From the NCBI RefSeq assembly GCF_014863355.1, contig NZ_JACZEP010000003.1, positions 1-64,000 of the forward strand: a stretch of 64,000 nt of DNA. The letters are read 5' to 3'. The translations under genes and the position numbers were made by a program. Within the stretch, counting starts at the first letter, position 1, and every line of letters starts with the position of its first letter. This document shows, piece after piece, positions 17,162-25,560 of this stretch. The stretch is from Aminobacter carboxidus. Lineage in GTDB: Bacteria > Pseudomonadota > Alphaproteobacteria > Rhizobiales > Rhizobiaceae. The notes under the pieces were generated by a model. That model was not told where the DNA came from and made no database searches. It worked only from the letters and a program-made list of their open reading frames with translations.

Positions 17162-18256
17162 ATGCGAGATTCCATTGTCCGGCTGGAGGGGGCGGCAAAG
17201 ACCTTTCCCACGCCGGAAGGCCAAAGCGTAACGGCGCTCGACGCGATCGACCTCGATGTCGACCGCAATGAATTCCTGACCCTGCTTGGACCCTCGGGCT
17301 GCGGCAAGACCACCCTGCTGCAGGCGATCAGCGGCTTCGTCGAGCTTGATGCCGGACGCATCCTGATCGACGGCGAGGACATGACCACTCGGCCGCCCTA
17401 CCGCAGGCCGGTCAACACCGTTTTCCAGAATTACGCGCTCTTTCCACACATGACAGTCGGCGAGAACACCGGCTATGCGCTGGAAGTTGCCGGTGTCGCC
17501 AAGGCCGAGCGGATGAAGCAGGTGGCGGCCGCGCTCGACATGGTCGGCCTCACCGGCATGGAAGGCCGCCGGCCGCGCCAGCTTTCCGGCGGCCAGCAAC
17601 AGCGCGTGGCGCTCGCCCGCGCCATCATCGCCCGGCCAAAGCTGCTCCTTCTCGACGAACCTTTGTCGGCACTGGACAAGAACCTGCGCCAGGCGATGCA
17701 GATCGAACTGAAGACGCTGCAAAGCGAGCTTGGCATCTCCTTCATCTTCGTCACCCACGACCAGCAGGAAGCTTTGACCATGTCGGACCGCGTGGCGGTT
17801 CTTTCCGGCGGGCGCATCCAGCAACTCGACACCCCGCGCAATATCTACGACCGCCCAAACAACAGCTTCGTCGCCACCTTTGTCGGCGCCAGCAACCTTT
17901 TCGAAGGCCAGATGGACAATGGCTGGCTGCTGACGAGCGACGGTACCGCGATCCGCTATGTGCCGTCGGTGGGCAACGTGTCGGGTAAGGCCAAGGCTTT
18001 GATCCGCCCCGAGCAGTTGTTCATTTCGGGGGAGGGCCGCGACCATCCTTTCCTCGATGTCGAGGTCGAGCAGCTTGTCTTCGTCGGCTCGTCATTCGAG
18101 CTGTTCGGCCACACGGCCGAGGGTCGCAAGGTGACCGCCGAAATTCCGGCCGGCCGGCGCAGCTTCGTCGGCGAGGTCGAACAGACGCGCAAAGCGCGGC
18201 TGTCCTACGATCCGGCTGCCGTCCATCTCATCAGGTGCGACGCGGATGGCATCTGA
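17162..18256 (+). CDS. Polyamine-type ABC transporter ATPase (PotA-like)
   Basis: A 364-residue single ATPase with Walker A GPSGCGKTT, Q-loop FQNYALFPHMTV, signature LSGGQQQRVALARAI and Walker B LLLLDEPLSALD, followed by a TOBE regulatory domain (about 285-360). This matches the PotA/FbpC class. Its last 11 bases overlap the first permease gene. Confidence 0.92.
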   Translation: MRDSIVRLEGAAKTFPTPEGQSVTALDAIDLDVDRNEFLTLLGPSGCGKTTLLQAISGFVELDAGRILIDGEDMTTRPPYRRPVNTVFQNYALFPHMTVGENTGYALEVAGVAKAERMKQVAAALDMVGLTGMEGRRPRQLSGGQQQRVALARAIIARPKLLLLDEPLSALDKNLRQAMQIELKTLQSELGISFIFVTHDQQEALTMSDRVAVLSGGRIQQLDTPRNIYDRPNNSFVATFVGASNLFEGQMDNGWLLTSDGTAIRYVPSVGNVSGKAKALIRPEQLFISGEGRDHPFLDVEVEQLVFVGSSFELFGHTAEGRKVTAEIPAGRRSFVGEVEQTRKARLSYDPAAVHLIRCDADGI

Positions 18257-19151
18257 CATGTCACTCGCCGGTCGTCGTCGCGTCCAGCTCGCGCTGTTGC
18301 TCACGCCGGTGTCGCTGTTTTTCGCCGTCTTCTTCCTTGGCCCACTCACGATCATGATCGTCACCAGCTTCCTGGCGCCCGGCCTCTATGGCGGGGTGGA
18401 ATGGGTCTTTTATCCGCACAATTACGGCCGCATCCTCGGCTTCGCCGATCCGGCATTCGAAATCTTCGACCCGGTCTACCTCGCGATCTTCCTGCGCTCG
18501 CTCAAGATCGCGGCGTTCACCGTCATCGCCACCCTGTTCGTCTGCTATCCCGCCGCCTTCTGCATCGCCCGGCTGTCGGAACGCTGGAAGAATTTCTGCC
18601 TGTTCCTGATCACGCTGCCGTTCTTCACCAGCCTGATCGTGCGCCTGTTCATCTGGGTGCTCATCCTGCGCCAGACCGGCATCGTCAACGAGGTGCTGCT
18701 GGCAGGCGGCATCATCGATCGCCCGCTTGAGCTGATCTACACCGACGGCGCGATCGTGCTCGGCATGGTCTACATCTTCATCCCGTTCATGTTCATGCCC
18801 GTCTACGCCAGCGTCGAAAAGCTCGACTGGACGCTGGTGCGCGCGTCCCTCGATCTTGGCGCCGGGCCCATCCGCACTTTCATCCGCATCATCCTGCCGC
18901 TGACGGCGCCTGGCATCGCCGGCGGAGCCATCATCGTCTTCATCCCGGCACTCGGAAATTTCGTCGTTCCAGCTGTGCTCGGTGGCGCCAAGGTGATGAT
19001 GCTGGGCAACCTCATCGAGCAGCAGTTCCTCTCGGCCCGCAACTGGCCCTTCGGCTCAGCGCTGGCGATGATGGTCATGTGCGCCATGCTGGTGCTGCTG
19101 TTCGTCTATGTGCTGGCGTCCGGCCGTCGCGGCGCCGATGTCATGAACTGA
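18246..19151 (+). CDS. Polyamine-type ABC transporter permease (PotB-like)
   Basis: A 301-residue inner-membrane permease with six predicted membrane segments and the EAA-type loop around LVRASLDLGAGPIRTFIRIILP. The ATG at 18246 lies inside the ATPase gene; an ATG at 18258, just after the ATPase stop, is an alternative. The LPFFTSLIVRLFIWVLILR stretch is typical of PotB/PotH proteins. Confidence 0.9.
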   Translation: MASDMSLAGRRRVQLALLLTPVSLFFAVFFLGPLTIMIVTSFLAPGLYGGVEWVFYPHNYGRILGFADPAFEIFDPVYLAIFLRSLKIAAFTVIATLFVCYPAAFCIARLSERWKNFCLFLITLPFFTSLIVRLFIWVLILRQTGIVNEVLLAGGIIDRPLELIYTDGAIVLGMVYIFIPFMFMPVYASVEKLDWTLVRASLDLGAGPIRTFIRIILPLTAPGIAGGAIIVFIPALGNFVVPAVLGGAKVMMLGNLIEQQFLSARNWPFGSALAMMVMCAMLVLLFVYVLASGRRGADVMN

Positions 19152-19162
19152 GGGAGAGACCC

Positions 19163-19993
19163 ATGAAGATCGCTCGTTTCCTCTTCCGTGGCTCCCTGTT
19201 TGCCTACACGGGGCTGTTCTTCGCCTTCATCTACATTCCGCTGGTGCTGATCGCCGTCTATTCGTTCAATTCCAACCCGGTCAACATGATGACCTGGACC
19301 GGCTTCACCACCGAATGGTACGCGCAGGTTCTCGGCTTCAAGACCACCATCTCCGAGAATGCGCTGTACATCGAGTCGACCGACCAACTCGTCCAGGCCG
19401 TCTGGAACAGCCTGATCATTGCCGGATCCACCACGGTGATCGCCACTGTCCTGGGCACGGCTGTGGCCATCGCGCTCTACCGCTTCGCCTTCTTTGGCAA
19501 GCGCTTCTATCGCACGGTCATGTTCATGCCGATGCTGATGCCCGACATCGTGCTCGGCATCGCTCTGCTGATCTTCTTCGTCAATTCGGGCATCAAGCTC
19601 GGCCTGACCACGATCATCATCGGCCAGTGCACCTTCCTGATCTCTTATGTCTTCATCGTCGTCTCGGCGCGCCTGGCCGGCATGGACCGCACGCTTGAAA
19701 ACGCCTCCGCCGATCTCGGCGCCAATGAGTGGGTGACCTTCCGCAAGGTGGTGTTCCCGCAACTGCTGCCAGGGATCGTCGGCGGCGCCCTGCTGGCCTT
19801 CATCATCTCGATGGATGATCTCGTCATCACCTACTTCATCGCCGGCGTCGACGTGACGACGCTGCCGATGTTCATCTTCGCCATGCTCCGTCGCGGCATC
19901 AAACCCGAGATCAACGCCATCGCGGTGATGATGCTCTCCTTCTCCTTCGTCGTGGCCTCGCTTGGCCTCTACCTGCGCTCACGGCAGAAATGA
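19163..19993 (+). CDS. Polyamine-type ABC transporter permease (PotC-like)
   Basis: A 276-residue membrane protein with the IPLVLIAVYSFNSN start and an EAA loop (ENASADLGANEWVTFRKVVF) typical of PotC/PotI. The ATG at 19163 has GGGAGAG before it; the frame is open upstream but inside the previous gene. It overlaps the peptidase gene by ATGA, so transporter and peptidase are translationally coupled. Confidence 0.9.
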   Translation: MKIARFLFRGSLFAYTGLFFAFIYIPLVLIAVYSFNSNPVNMMTWTGFTTEWYAQVLGFKTTISENALYIESTDQLVQAVWNSLIIAGSTTVIATVLGTAVAIALYRFAFFGKRFYRTVMFMPMLMPDIVLGIALLIFFVNSGIKLGLTTIIIGQCTFLISYVFIVVSARLAGMDRTLENASADLGANEWVTFRKVVFPQLLPGIVGGALLAFIISMDDLVITYFIAGVDVTTLPMFIFAMLRRGIKPEINAIAVMMLSFSFVVASLGLYLRSRQK

Positions 19994-21129
19994 CCTCGAT
20001 GACCAAAACGAATTCTCCTGCTGTCAAAGCCCGGGCCCGCGATCTCGGCTTGCCATTCCCAGGCCGCACCGGTCCGCTCAACGCCATCACCGATGTCGAG
20101 GGTATCGGCGTCGGATTCCGGACCATCCTCGAGGATGTGCCTCGGCCGGGCCGCAAGCGTCCGGTGCGCAGCGGCGTCACCGCGATCATGCCGCATGCGG
20201 CTTCGCCGACGCCGGTGCCGGTCTATGCCGGCGTGCACCGTTTCAACGGCAATGGCGAGATGACTGGCACCCACTGGATCGAGGATGGCGGCTACTTTCT
20301 CGGGCCGGTCGTCATCACCAACACCCATGCCGTCGGCATGGCCCACCATGCGACAGTCAGATGGATGCTGGAGCGCTACGCCTCGACCTATGACACTGAC
20401 AGTTTCCTCTGGATCATGCCGGTCATTGCCGAGACCTATGACGGTGTCCTGAACGACATCAACGGCCTGCCGCTGACCGAAGCGGATGTCAGGGCTGCCC
20501 TGGATAATCTGTCATCGGGGCTGGTGCAGGAAGGCAATTGCGGCGGCGGCACCGGCATGGTCGCTTACGGCTTCAAAGGCGGGACGGGCACGTCGTCGCG
20601 TATCGTCGAGTTTGGCGGTCGTGAGCACAGGATCGGCACGCTGGTCCAGGCCAATCATGGCCAGCGTGACTGGCTGACGATCCGGGGCGTGCCCGTTGGC
20701 GAGCACATGCGCGACGGCACGCCCCAAAGCCAACTCGCCGAACGCGGTTCGATCATCGTCGTCATCGCTACCGACCTGCCGATGGCGCCGCACCAGCTGC
20801 AGCGGCTGGCGCGGCGCGCTTCCATCGGCATCGGCCGTGGTGGTACGCCCGGCGGCAACAATTCCGGCGACATCTTCCTGGCGTTCTCGACCGCCAACCC
20901 GCAGCCCATGGCCCACCGTGCGCCGGCAAAACTGAGCCTCGAAATCGTCAATGACGAGAAGCTGGACCCGGTCTATGCCGCGACCGTCGACAGCGTCGAG
21001 GAAGCCGTCGTCAATGCGATGCTGGCAGCTGAAGACGCCGGCGGCACCGCCTTCGACCGTTTCCGTATCAAGGCCATGCCGCATGATCAGCTGGTTGCGT
21101 TGATGCGCGACCACGGCCGAATGGGCTAG
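19990..21129 (+). CDS. P1 (S58) family self-processing aminopeptidase, DmpA/BapA type
   Basis: A 379-residue N-terminal-nucleophile hydrolase. The conserved EGNCGGGTGM (181-190) and the autocleavage region GGNNSGDIFLAFSTAN are present, with S292 as the expected new N-terminal nucleophile after cleavage between N291 and S292. Family members include DmpA of Ochrobactrum (L-aminopeptidase/D-amidase/D-esterase) and beta-peptidyl aminopeptidases; they release N-terminal residues from small peptides and amides. There is no signal peptide, so it acts in the cytoplasm on imported material. It is the last gene of the transporter operon, suggesting the ligand is an amide or small unusual peptide. Confidence 0.88.
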   Translation: MTSMTKTNSPAVKARARDLGLPFPGRTGPLNAITDVEGIGVGFRTILEDVPRPGRKRPVRSGVTAIMPHAASPTPVPVYAGVHRFNGNGEMTGTHWIEDGGYFLGPVVITNTHAVGMAHHATVRWMLERYASTYDTDSFLWIMPVIAETYDGVLNDINGLPLTEADVRAALDNLSSGLVQEGNCGGGTGMVAYGFKGGTGTSSRIVEFGGREHRIGTLVQANHGQRDWLTIRGVPVGEHMRDGTPQSQLAERGSIIVVIATDLPMAPHQLQRLARRASIGIGRGGTPGGNNSGDIFLAFSTANPQPMAHRAPAKLSLEIVNDEKLDPVYAATVDSVEEAVVNAMLAAEDAGGTAFDRFRIKAMPHDQLVALMRDHGRMG

Positions 21130-21156
21130 CTGCGGCGACAGGCGCGCGGGTTGTCG

Positions 21157-21825
21157 TCAGACGAAGCCGCGCTCGCGCAATTCGGCTGAAACCTCGTCCC
21201 AACTGCCGCAGACGGCTGCTGCGCCCGCCGCGAGAAGTTCGGGTCCGTGGCCGTCATGGGTATGGCCACCGCCGACATAGCCGATCGCCACCATACCGGC
21301 AGCGACCGCGCCCTGCACGCCGTAGCGCGAGTCCTCGATCACCACCGACCGCTCAGGCGCAAAGCCCATCTTTTTTGCGGCATAGAGGAAGATGTCGGGC
21401 GCCGGCTTGCCGTTCTTCACCATCGACGAGCTGAAGATCGACGGGCCGAAATAATGCGCCAGGCCGGTGACCTCAAGGCTGTGGTTGATACGTTCGACCG
21501 AAGAGGATGAAGCGACGCAGCGGGCAACTTCGAGCCGGGACAGGAACGCGGCGATATCGAGCGTCGATGCCAGCTGTTCGGTGAACAGCGCCTTGGTCTC
21601 GCCCCAGATGTCGTCGGTGGCGTTTTCGGGCAGGAGTTGGCCGGTAAGTTGGTGGATCTTGGCGATGATGTCAGCCTGCTTCATGCCGACGCAATGCGAA
21701 ATCACCTCTGCCTCGATCTTGAGCCCGTTCTTGGCATAAGCGCGCACGTAGGCAAGCGCTGCCAGCGGCTCGCTGTCGACGAGCACACCGTCGCAATCGA
21801 AAATCACCAGGCTGTCGTTGGGCAC
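21157..21825 (-). CDS. HAD-superfamily hydrolase (phosphatase or beta-phosphoglucomutase-like)
   Basis: A 222-residue HAD subfamily IA protein with motif I DCDGVLVDSE near residue 10, a helical cap, motif II at ASSSS, and motifs III/IV in GKPAPDIFLYAA and VIEDSRYGV. It opens with GTG at 21825 after GGAG. Such enzymes dephosphorylate small sugar or polyol phosphates. It runs in the same direction as the unknown gene at 21919-22551, 93 bases upstream, and may share its promoter next to the PTS operon. Confidence 0.87.
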   Translation of the reverse strand: MPNDSLVIFDCDGVLVDSEPLAALAYVRAYAKNGLKIEAEVISHCVGMKQADIIAKIHQLTGQLLPENATDDIWGETKALFTEQLASTLDIAAFLSRLEVARCVASSSSVERINHSLEVTGLAHYFGPSIFSSSMVKNGKPAPDIFLYAAKKMGFAPERSVVIEDSRYGVQGAVAAGMVAIGYVGGGHTHDGHGPELLAAGAAAVCGSWDEVSAELRERGFV

Positions 21826-21918
21826 GTCGGTCTCCAGAAACTTATGCGGCTCACGCCGCCCTTCGTCGAAATGAGGCTGCCGCGGACATGCCGTGCCGCA
21901 ACTGCGATGGTTGGAAGT

Positions 21919-22551
21919 CTAATCCCGGCCTATCGCTTCAGGCCGTGGCGAAGCCTGCAACGCGCGCTGCATGGCGCTGCGCTCTTCCGGCAGGTCGGGT
22001 GCGAGCCAGTTGGGCTCGGCGCCGAGGAAGCGGTCGAGATAGGCGACGGCGTAGCTTGGCATCTCGGCGGTGTTTTCCTTGTAGGACCACCAGGTCCTGA
22101 GATCGTCGGCGCAGGCATCGAGGGCAGGGGCCTCGCCAAACTCTTGTTCGAACAATACCGCAATCGAGCAGACGCAGAAATTGGTGTAGACGAAACCCTC
22201 CGGCCAGAACCGTACGATTTCGGGAACTTGAAGCGCTGGCGTATTCGCGCTGGGCGCATCTGTGGCCTGTACAGGCGCTTGCTTGATCAGTTCCTTGAGC
22301 GCCAAGCCTGCGGCGTAGACGATGAAGTCGGCACGGTCGAGCTGTGCATATGATTTTTGGGCGTTTACGATCTCGACCCAGTCGAGGAAGATGCGGGTCA
22401 GTTTCTTCTCGTCGATATCGAAGTGGATGCCATATCGGGCGGTGATGGCGCGCGCACTGTTGCGGAAGGTTGTGCGGAACCAACGCAGTTGCCTGAGCCT
22501 GTGGCGGAGGTCGGGCACAAGCGCCAACTCGTTCTTGAAGATCAGGTCCAT
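21919..22551 (-). CDS. Conserved protein of unknown function beside the PTS operon
   Basis: A 210-residue soluble, aromatic-rich protein starting MDLIFKNELALVPD. I recognise no domain, signal peptide or membrane segment. CAGGAG precedes the ATG at 22551; an earlier in-frame start at 22605 lacks support. It is divergent from gutM (22746) with site B between them, so the SorC-type system may control both directions. It might be a regulator or an accessory of polyol metabolism, but the sequence does not decide. Confidence 0.65.
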   Translation of the reverse strand: MDLIFKNELALVPDLRHRLRQLRWFRTTFRNSARAITARYGIHFDIDEKKLTRIFLDWVEIVNAQKSYAQLDRADFIVYAAGLALKELIKQAPVQATDAPSANTPALQVPEIVRFWPEGFVYTNFCVCSIAVLFEQEFGEAPALDACADDLRTWWSYKENTAEMPSYAVAYLDRFLGAEPNWLAPDLPEERSAMQRALQASPRPEAIGRD

Positions 22552-22656
22552 CGTCGCAGTGCTCCTGCCCTGTCCGGAAGATACCACCGGCAGGCAAAAT
22601 GCCAAATGCCGCTGTGGATCGGAACCGCCGTGCGGGGGTGCCCAAAGTTATACATA

Positions 22657-22682
22657 TTGACATTCGTAAAGACAAATGTTCT
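22657..22682. promoter_or_regulatory. Site B: candidate SorC operator over the PTS operon promoter
   Basis: TTGACATTCGT (22657-22667) and ACAAATGTTCT (22672-22682) form an inverted repeat with a 4-base gap, best in the core ACATTCGT/ACAAATGT. A TTGACA (22657-22662) lies in the left arm. The right arm matches those of sites A and C. The gap is shorter than the 12 bases of the other two sites, so this may be a differently spaced or overlapping pair. It sits in the divergent region between the unknown gene ending at 22551 and gutM. Confidence 0.55.
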
Positions 22683-22745
22683 TTGATTGATATGTGAGCG
22701 GCTCAGCATATCGCCGCTCCGGAGGACTTCGGGAGGAGGAGCCTT

Positions 22746-23180
22746 ATGGCAATCTGGCAGTGGGGACTGCTGCTTCTGGGCGTCGTCTGGGCGCTGCAGT
22801 CGCTTGGCGTGTGGATTCAGATGCGGCACTACGCCGATGTCTTCAAGGGCATCACCGCAAAGTACCAGGATGGCTATGTCGGCGCCGGCAATTGCCGCGG
22901 CCGCCTCGGCAAGGGAACGATCGCGCTGATCGTGGTCACGCCGGACCTCAAGGTCCAGCGCGTGCTGACCATGACCGGGCGTTCGGTCTTCGCCAAGTTT
23001 CAGCGACATGAAAATCTTGAGGGAACTTCCCTCGATCAGCTCCGGTCCAATCCCGCGATACTGGGAGAGGGGGAAGCCGGTGTGGCGGAAGCCGTGAAGA
23101 AGGCGGTCGAGCAGGTCGACCGTACGCGGCTCGAGCCAAAGGGGCCCGGCCTCGCCGGCCTCAAGCCAGTGGGTACGTAG
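22746..23180 (+). CDS. GutM-family protein (glucitol operon activator family)
   Basis: A 144-residue protein with one N-terminal membrane segment (about 4-22) followed by a soluble domain containing YVGAGNCRGRLGKGTIALIVV, the conserved core of the GutM family. In enterobacteria GutM helps activate the glucitol operon. Here it opens the PTS operon behind a strong GGGAGGAGGA site. It may act as a membrane-tethered sensor or a structural partner of the EII complex. Confidence 0.85.
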   Translation: MAIWQWGLLLLGVVWALQSLGVWIQMRHYADVFKGITAKYQDGYVGAGNCRGRLGKGTIALIVVTPDLKVQRVLTMTGRSVFAKFQRHENLEGTSLDQLRSNPAILGEGEAGVAEAVKKAVEQVDRTRLEPKGPGLAGLKPVGT

Positions 23181-23232
23181 GGAACAGCACCTTCGGGCGC
23201 GATCTCTTGGGTGAGGATATCAAGGAGGAGAA

Positions 23233-23991
23233 ATGTCAGTCCTATCTATGTTGGCGCAGCACGCCGACATGGCCGTCCAGAACCTGCACGTCGCGGGTTC
23301 GATGGCCACGGATGCTGCAATTCACGGCAAGCTCGCCGTCAAGGGGGCAACGAATGATCTCGTCGTGCTCGCCCAGGCGAGCGGCGACCTGACCGTTGAG
23401 CAGTTCAAGGAAAAGCTCAACACCGTTGCCCAGGAGGAGCAGCTTGGCTGGCTCACCAGCATCGGCAAATACTTCATCGGCATCTTCCAGAAGGGCGGCG
23501 AGGTCTTCGCCGGCTTCGTCACCGGCATCATCCCGACGCTCGTCGTGCTGATGACGGCCTTCTATGCGCTGACCGAACTGGTTGGCGAGGAGAGGGTACA
23601 CGGCATCGCGCGTGGCGCCGGGCGCATCGCGCTGACCCGCTACACTGTTCTGCCGCTGATTTCGGTGTTCTTCCTGACCAACCCGATGGCCTACACCTTC
23701 GGCTCGTTCCTGGAAGAAAAGCACAAGCCCGCCTTCTACGATGCGGCGGTGTCTTACGTGCACCCGCCACTCGGTCTGTTCCCGCACATCAACCCGGGTG
23801 AATATTTCGTCTGGGGCGGCATTCTCGTGGCTCTGCTCGAGCTCGAGAAGAAGGGCGCTGTTCCCGGCGGCTACCACATCCAGGTCGCCATCTGGTACGC
23901 CATCGTCGGCCTCGTCGTCATCCTGCTCAAGGGCATGCTGACCGAGCGCATCACCGCAATCATGGCACGCCGCCAGGGCGTCGAGCTGTAA
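23233..23991 (+). CDS. srlA: PTS glucitol/sorbitol-family EIIC (SrlA-like), N-terminally extended
   Basis: A 252-residue membrane protein. From about residue 73 (IGKYFIGIFQKGGEVFAGFVTGIIP) it aligns by eye with E. coli SrlA, including the NPMAYTFGSF and GLFPHINPGE motifs. The first 70 or so residues are an extra soluble, helical segment that enterobacterial SrlA lacks. It forms the translocation path together with the product at 24008. The substrate is a polyol-like molecule; the family alone does not say which. Confidence 0.9.
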   Translation: MSVLSMLAQHADMAVQNLHVAGSMATDAAIHGKLAVKGATNDLVVLAQASGDLTVEQFKEKLNTVAQEEQLGWLTSIGKYFIGIFQKGGEVFAGFVTGIIPTLVVLMTAFYALTELVGEERVHGIARGAGRIALTRYTVLPLISVFFLTNPMAYTFGSFLEEKHKPAFYDAAVSYVHPPLGLFPHINPGEYFVWGGILVALLELEKKGAVPGGYHIQVAIWYAIVGLVVILLKGMLTERITAIMARRQGVEL

Positions 23992-24007
23992 GGGCGGGGA
24001 GGGGCAC

Positions 24008-25015
24008 ATGGCCAAGTCTTACAAGGCAGTCAAGATTTCCCGCGGCAAGAGCGGCTGGGGCGGTCCCCTGGTCGTCCAGCCGACGCCGGAACGCAACAAG
24101 GTCGTCTCCGTTACCGGCGGCGGCATTCACCCGGTCGCCGCTCGCATCGCCGAGATGACCGGCGCCGAAGCCGTCGACGGCTTCAGGTCGCCACCGGTCG
24201 AAGGCGAAATGGCGGTGGTCGTCGTCGATTGCGGCGGCACCGCGCGTTGCGGGGTTTATCCGCGCAAGCGCATTCCTACGGTCAACCTTACCCCGGTGGG
24301 GCAGGCGGGTCCGCTCGCCCAGTTCATCACCGAGGACATCTACGTGTCGGGCGTCAAGGAAAGCGACATCACCATGGCCGACGGTTCGGAAGCAGTGACA
24401 TCGGCAGGCGCGGCCTCCAACGCGAACAATGCCTCGTTCGCGACGGCGGCGAAGGCAGCACCGGTGGCGACCAACGACGGTGGGTTCATCAACCTGATCG
24501 CCAGCGTCGGCCGTGTCATGGGCCGCGTCGTCAACATCTTCTTCAATGCCGGCCGCCGTACCATCGACCAGGTCGTCCGCAACGTGCTGCCGTTCATGGC
24601 GTTCGTGACGATGCTGATCGGCCTGATCCTCTACACCGGCATAGGCGACGTGCTTGCCCAGCCGATGGGCCCGCTTGCCAACAACATCGTTGGCCTGCTG
24701 GTCATCTCGGCCATTTGCGGTCTGCCGTTCCTGTCGCCCATCCTGGGACCAGGTGCTGTCATCGCCCAGGTCATCGGCGTGGCCATCATCGGCCCGCAGA
24801 TTGCCAACGGCACGATCTCGCCGGCGATGGCGCTGCCGGCGCTGTTTGCCTACAACACCCAGGTTGGTTGCGACTTCGTCCCGGTCGGCCTGGCGCTCGG
24901 CGAGGCCAAGCCGAAGACCATCGAGATCGGCGTTCCTGCCGTTCTGATCAGCCGCCAGATCATGGGCCCGGTCTCGGTGCTCATCGCCTGGGCGGTCAGC
25001 CTGGTCGTGTTCTAA
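24008..25015 (+). CDS. srlE: PTS glucitol/sorbitol-family EIIBC (SrlE-like)
   Basis: A 335-residue protein. The N-terminal EIIB domain begins with GKSGWGGPLVVQPTP and carries the phosphocysteine motif DCGGTARCGVYPRKRIPT. After an Ala-rich linker (about 120-155) the C-terminal half is a membrane domain with NVLPFMAFVTMLIGLILYTG and LSPILGPGAVIAQVIGVAI, nearly the same as E. coli SrlE. It passes phosphate from EIIA to the substrate during uptake. Confidence 0.92.
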   Translation: MAKSYKAVKISRGKSGWGGPLVVQPTPERNKVVSVTGGGIHPVAARIAEMTGAEAVDGFRSPPVEGEMAVVVVDCGGTARCGVYPRKRIPTVNLTPVGQAGPLAQFITEDIYVSGVKESDITMADGSEAVTSAGAASNANNASFATAAKAAPVATNDGGFINLIASVGRVMGRVVNIFFNAGRRTIDQVVRNVLPFMAFVTMLIGLILYTGIGDVLAQPMGPLANNIVGLLVISAICGLPFLSPILGPGAVIAQVIGVAIIGPQIANGTISPAMALPALFAYNTQVGCDFVPVGLALGEAKPKTIEIGVPAVLISRQIMGPVSVLIAWAVSLVVF

Positions 25016-25131
25016 AACCCTTGCCCGGCGGCACATGCTGCCGCCGGGCGATCTTCCATCGCCGGCGCTGGCCGGCACCAAGCATCGTCCAGGCAGGCAT
25101 ATCGGCCTGGACCCATTGAAAGGCTTTGATC
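25016..25131 (+). other. Hairpin-rich spacer inside the PTS operon
   Basis: The 116-base gap between EIIBC and EIIA genes holds a perfect 11-base stem, GCCCGGCGGCA (25023-25033) with TGCCGCCGGGC (25039-25049), plus two weaker inverted repeats downstream (GCCGGC pairs and CCAGGC with GCCTGG). There is no T-run. It probably sets the relative amount of membrane and soluble PTS components through message stability or partial termination. Confidence 0.45.
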
Positions 25132-25512
25132 ATGTCGGTTCATCTCAAGACGCACATCACGGCAATTGGACCGGAAGTGGCAGAGCTGGCCGAAGGCGGC
25201 GTGCTGATCCTGTTCGCCGACGGCGCCCCGCCGGAACTTGCAGAGGTGTCGGTACTGCACAAGACCGAAGTCGGACCGAGTGACGCAGCCCCCGCCGTCG
25301 GTGCCGCGATCGTTATAGGCGAGCTCGAAGGCACCATCACAGCCATGGGCGACAGCGCCTGGAACAAGGTGCGCGAGATCGGCCACGTGGTCATCAATTT
25401 CAACGGTGCTGCCGCTGCCGAGCGGCCAGGCGAAATCTGCGCCTCGGCTGTCGAAGGCGAGGTGCTGGTCGCGGCCCTCAGGGCCGGCGCTACCATCACT
25501 ATCGGCCGCTGA
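25132..25512 (+). CDS. srlB: PTS glucitol/sorbitol-family EIIA (SrlB-like)
   Basis: A 126-residue soluble protein of the PTSIIA_gutA family, starting MSVHLKTHITAIGPEVAEL. The histidine in FNGAAAAERPGE-type surroundings (IGHVVINFNG) is the likely phosphorylation region. GAAAGG precedes the ATG at 25132. It carries phosphate from the HPr-EI fusion encoded next to the cysteine of EIIB. Confidence 0.88.
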   Translation: MSVHLKTHITAIGPEVAELAEGGVLILFADGAPPELAEVSVLHKTEVGPSDAAPAVGAAIVIGELEGTITAMGDSAWNKVREIGHVVINFNGAAAAERPGEICASAVEGEVLVAALRAGATITIGR

Positions 25513-25560
25513 TTGCGGCGCGTGACGCCGCTATACTGAACTGGAACAAGAGACCTGCCT

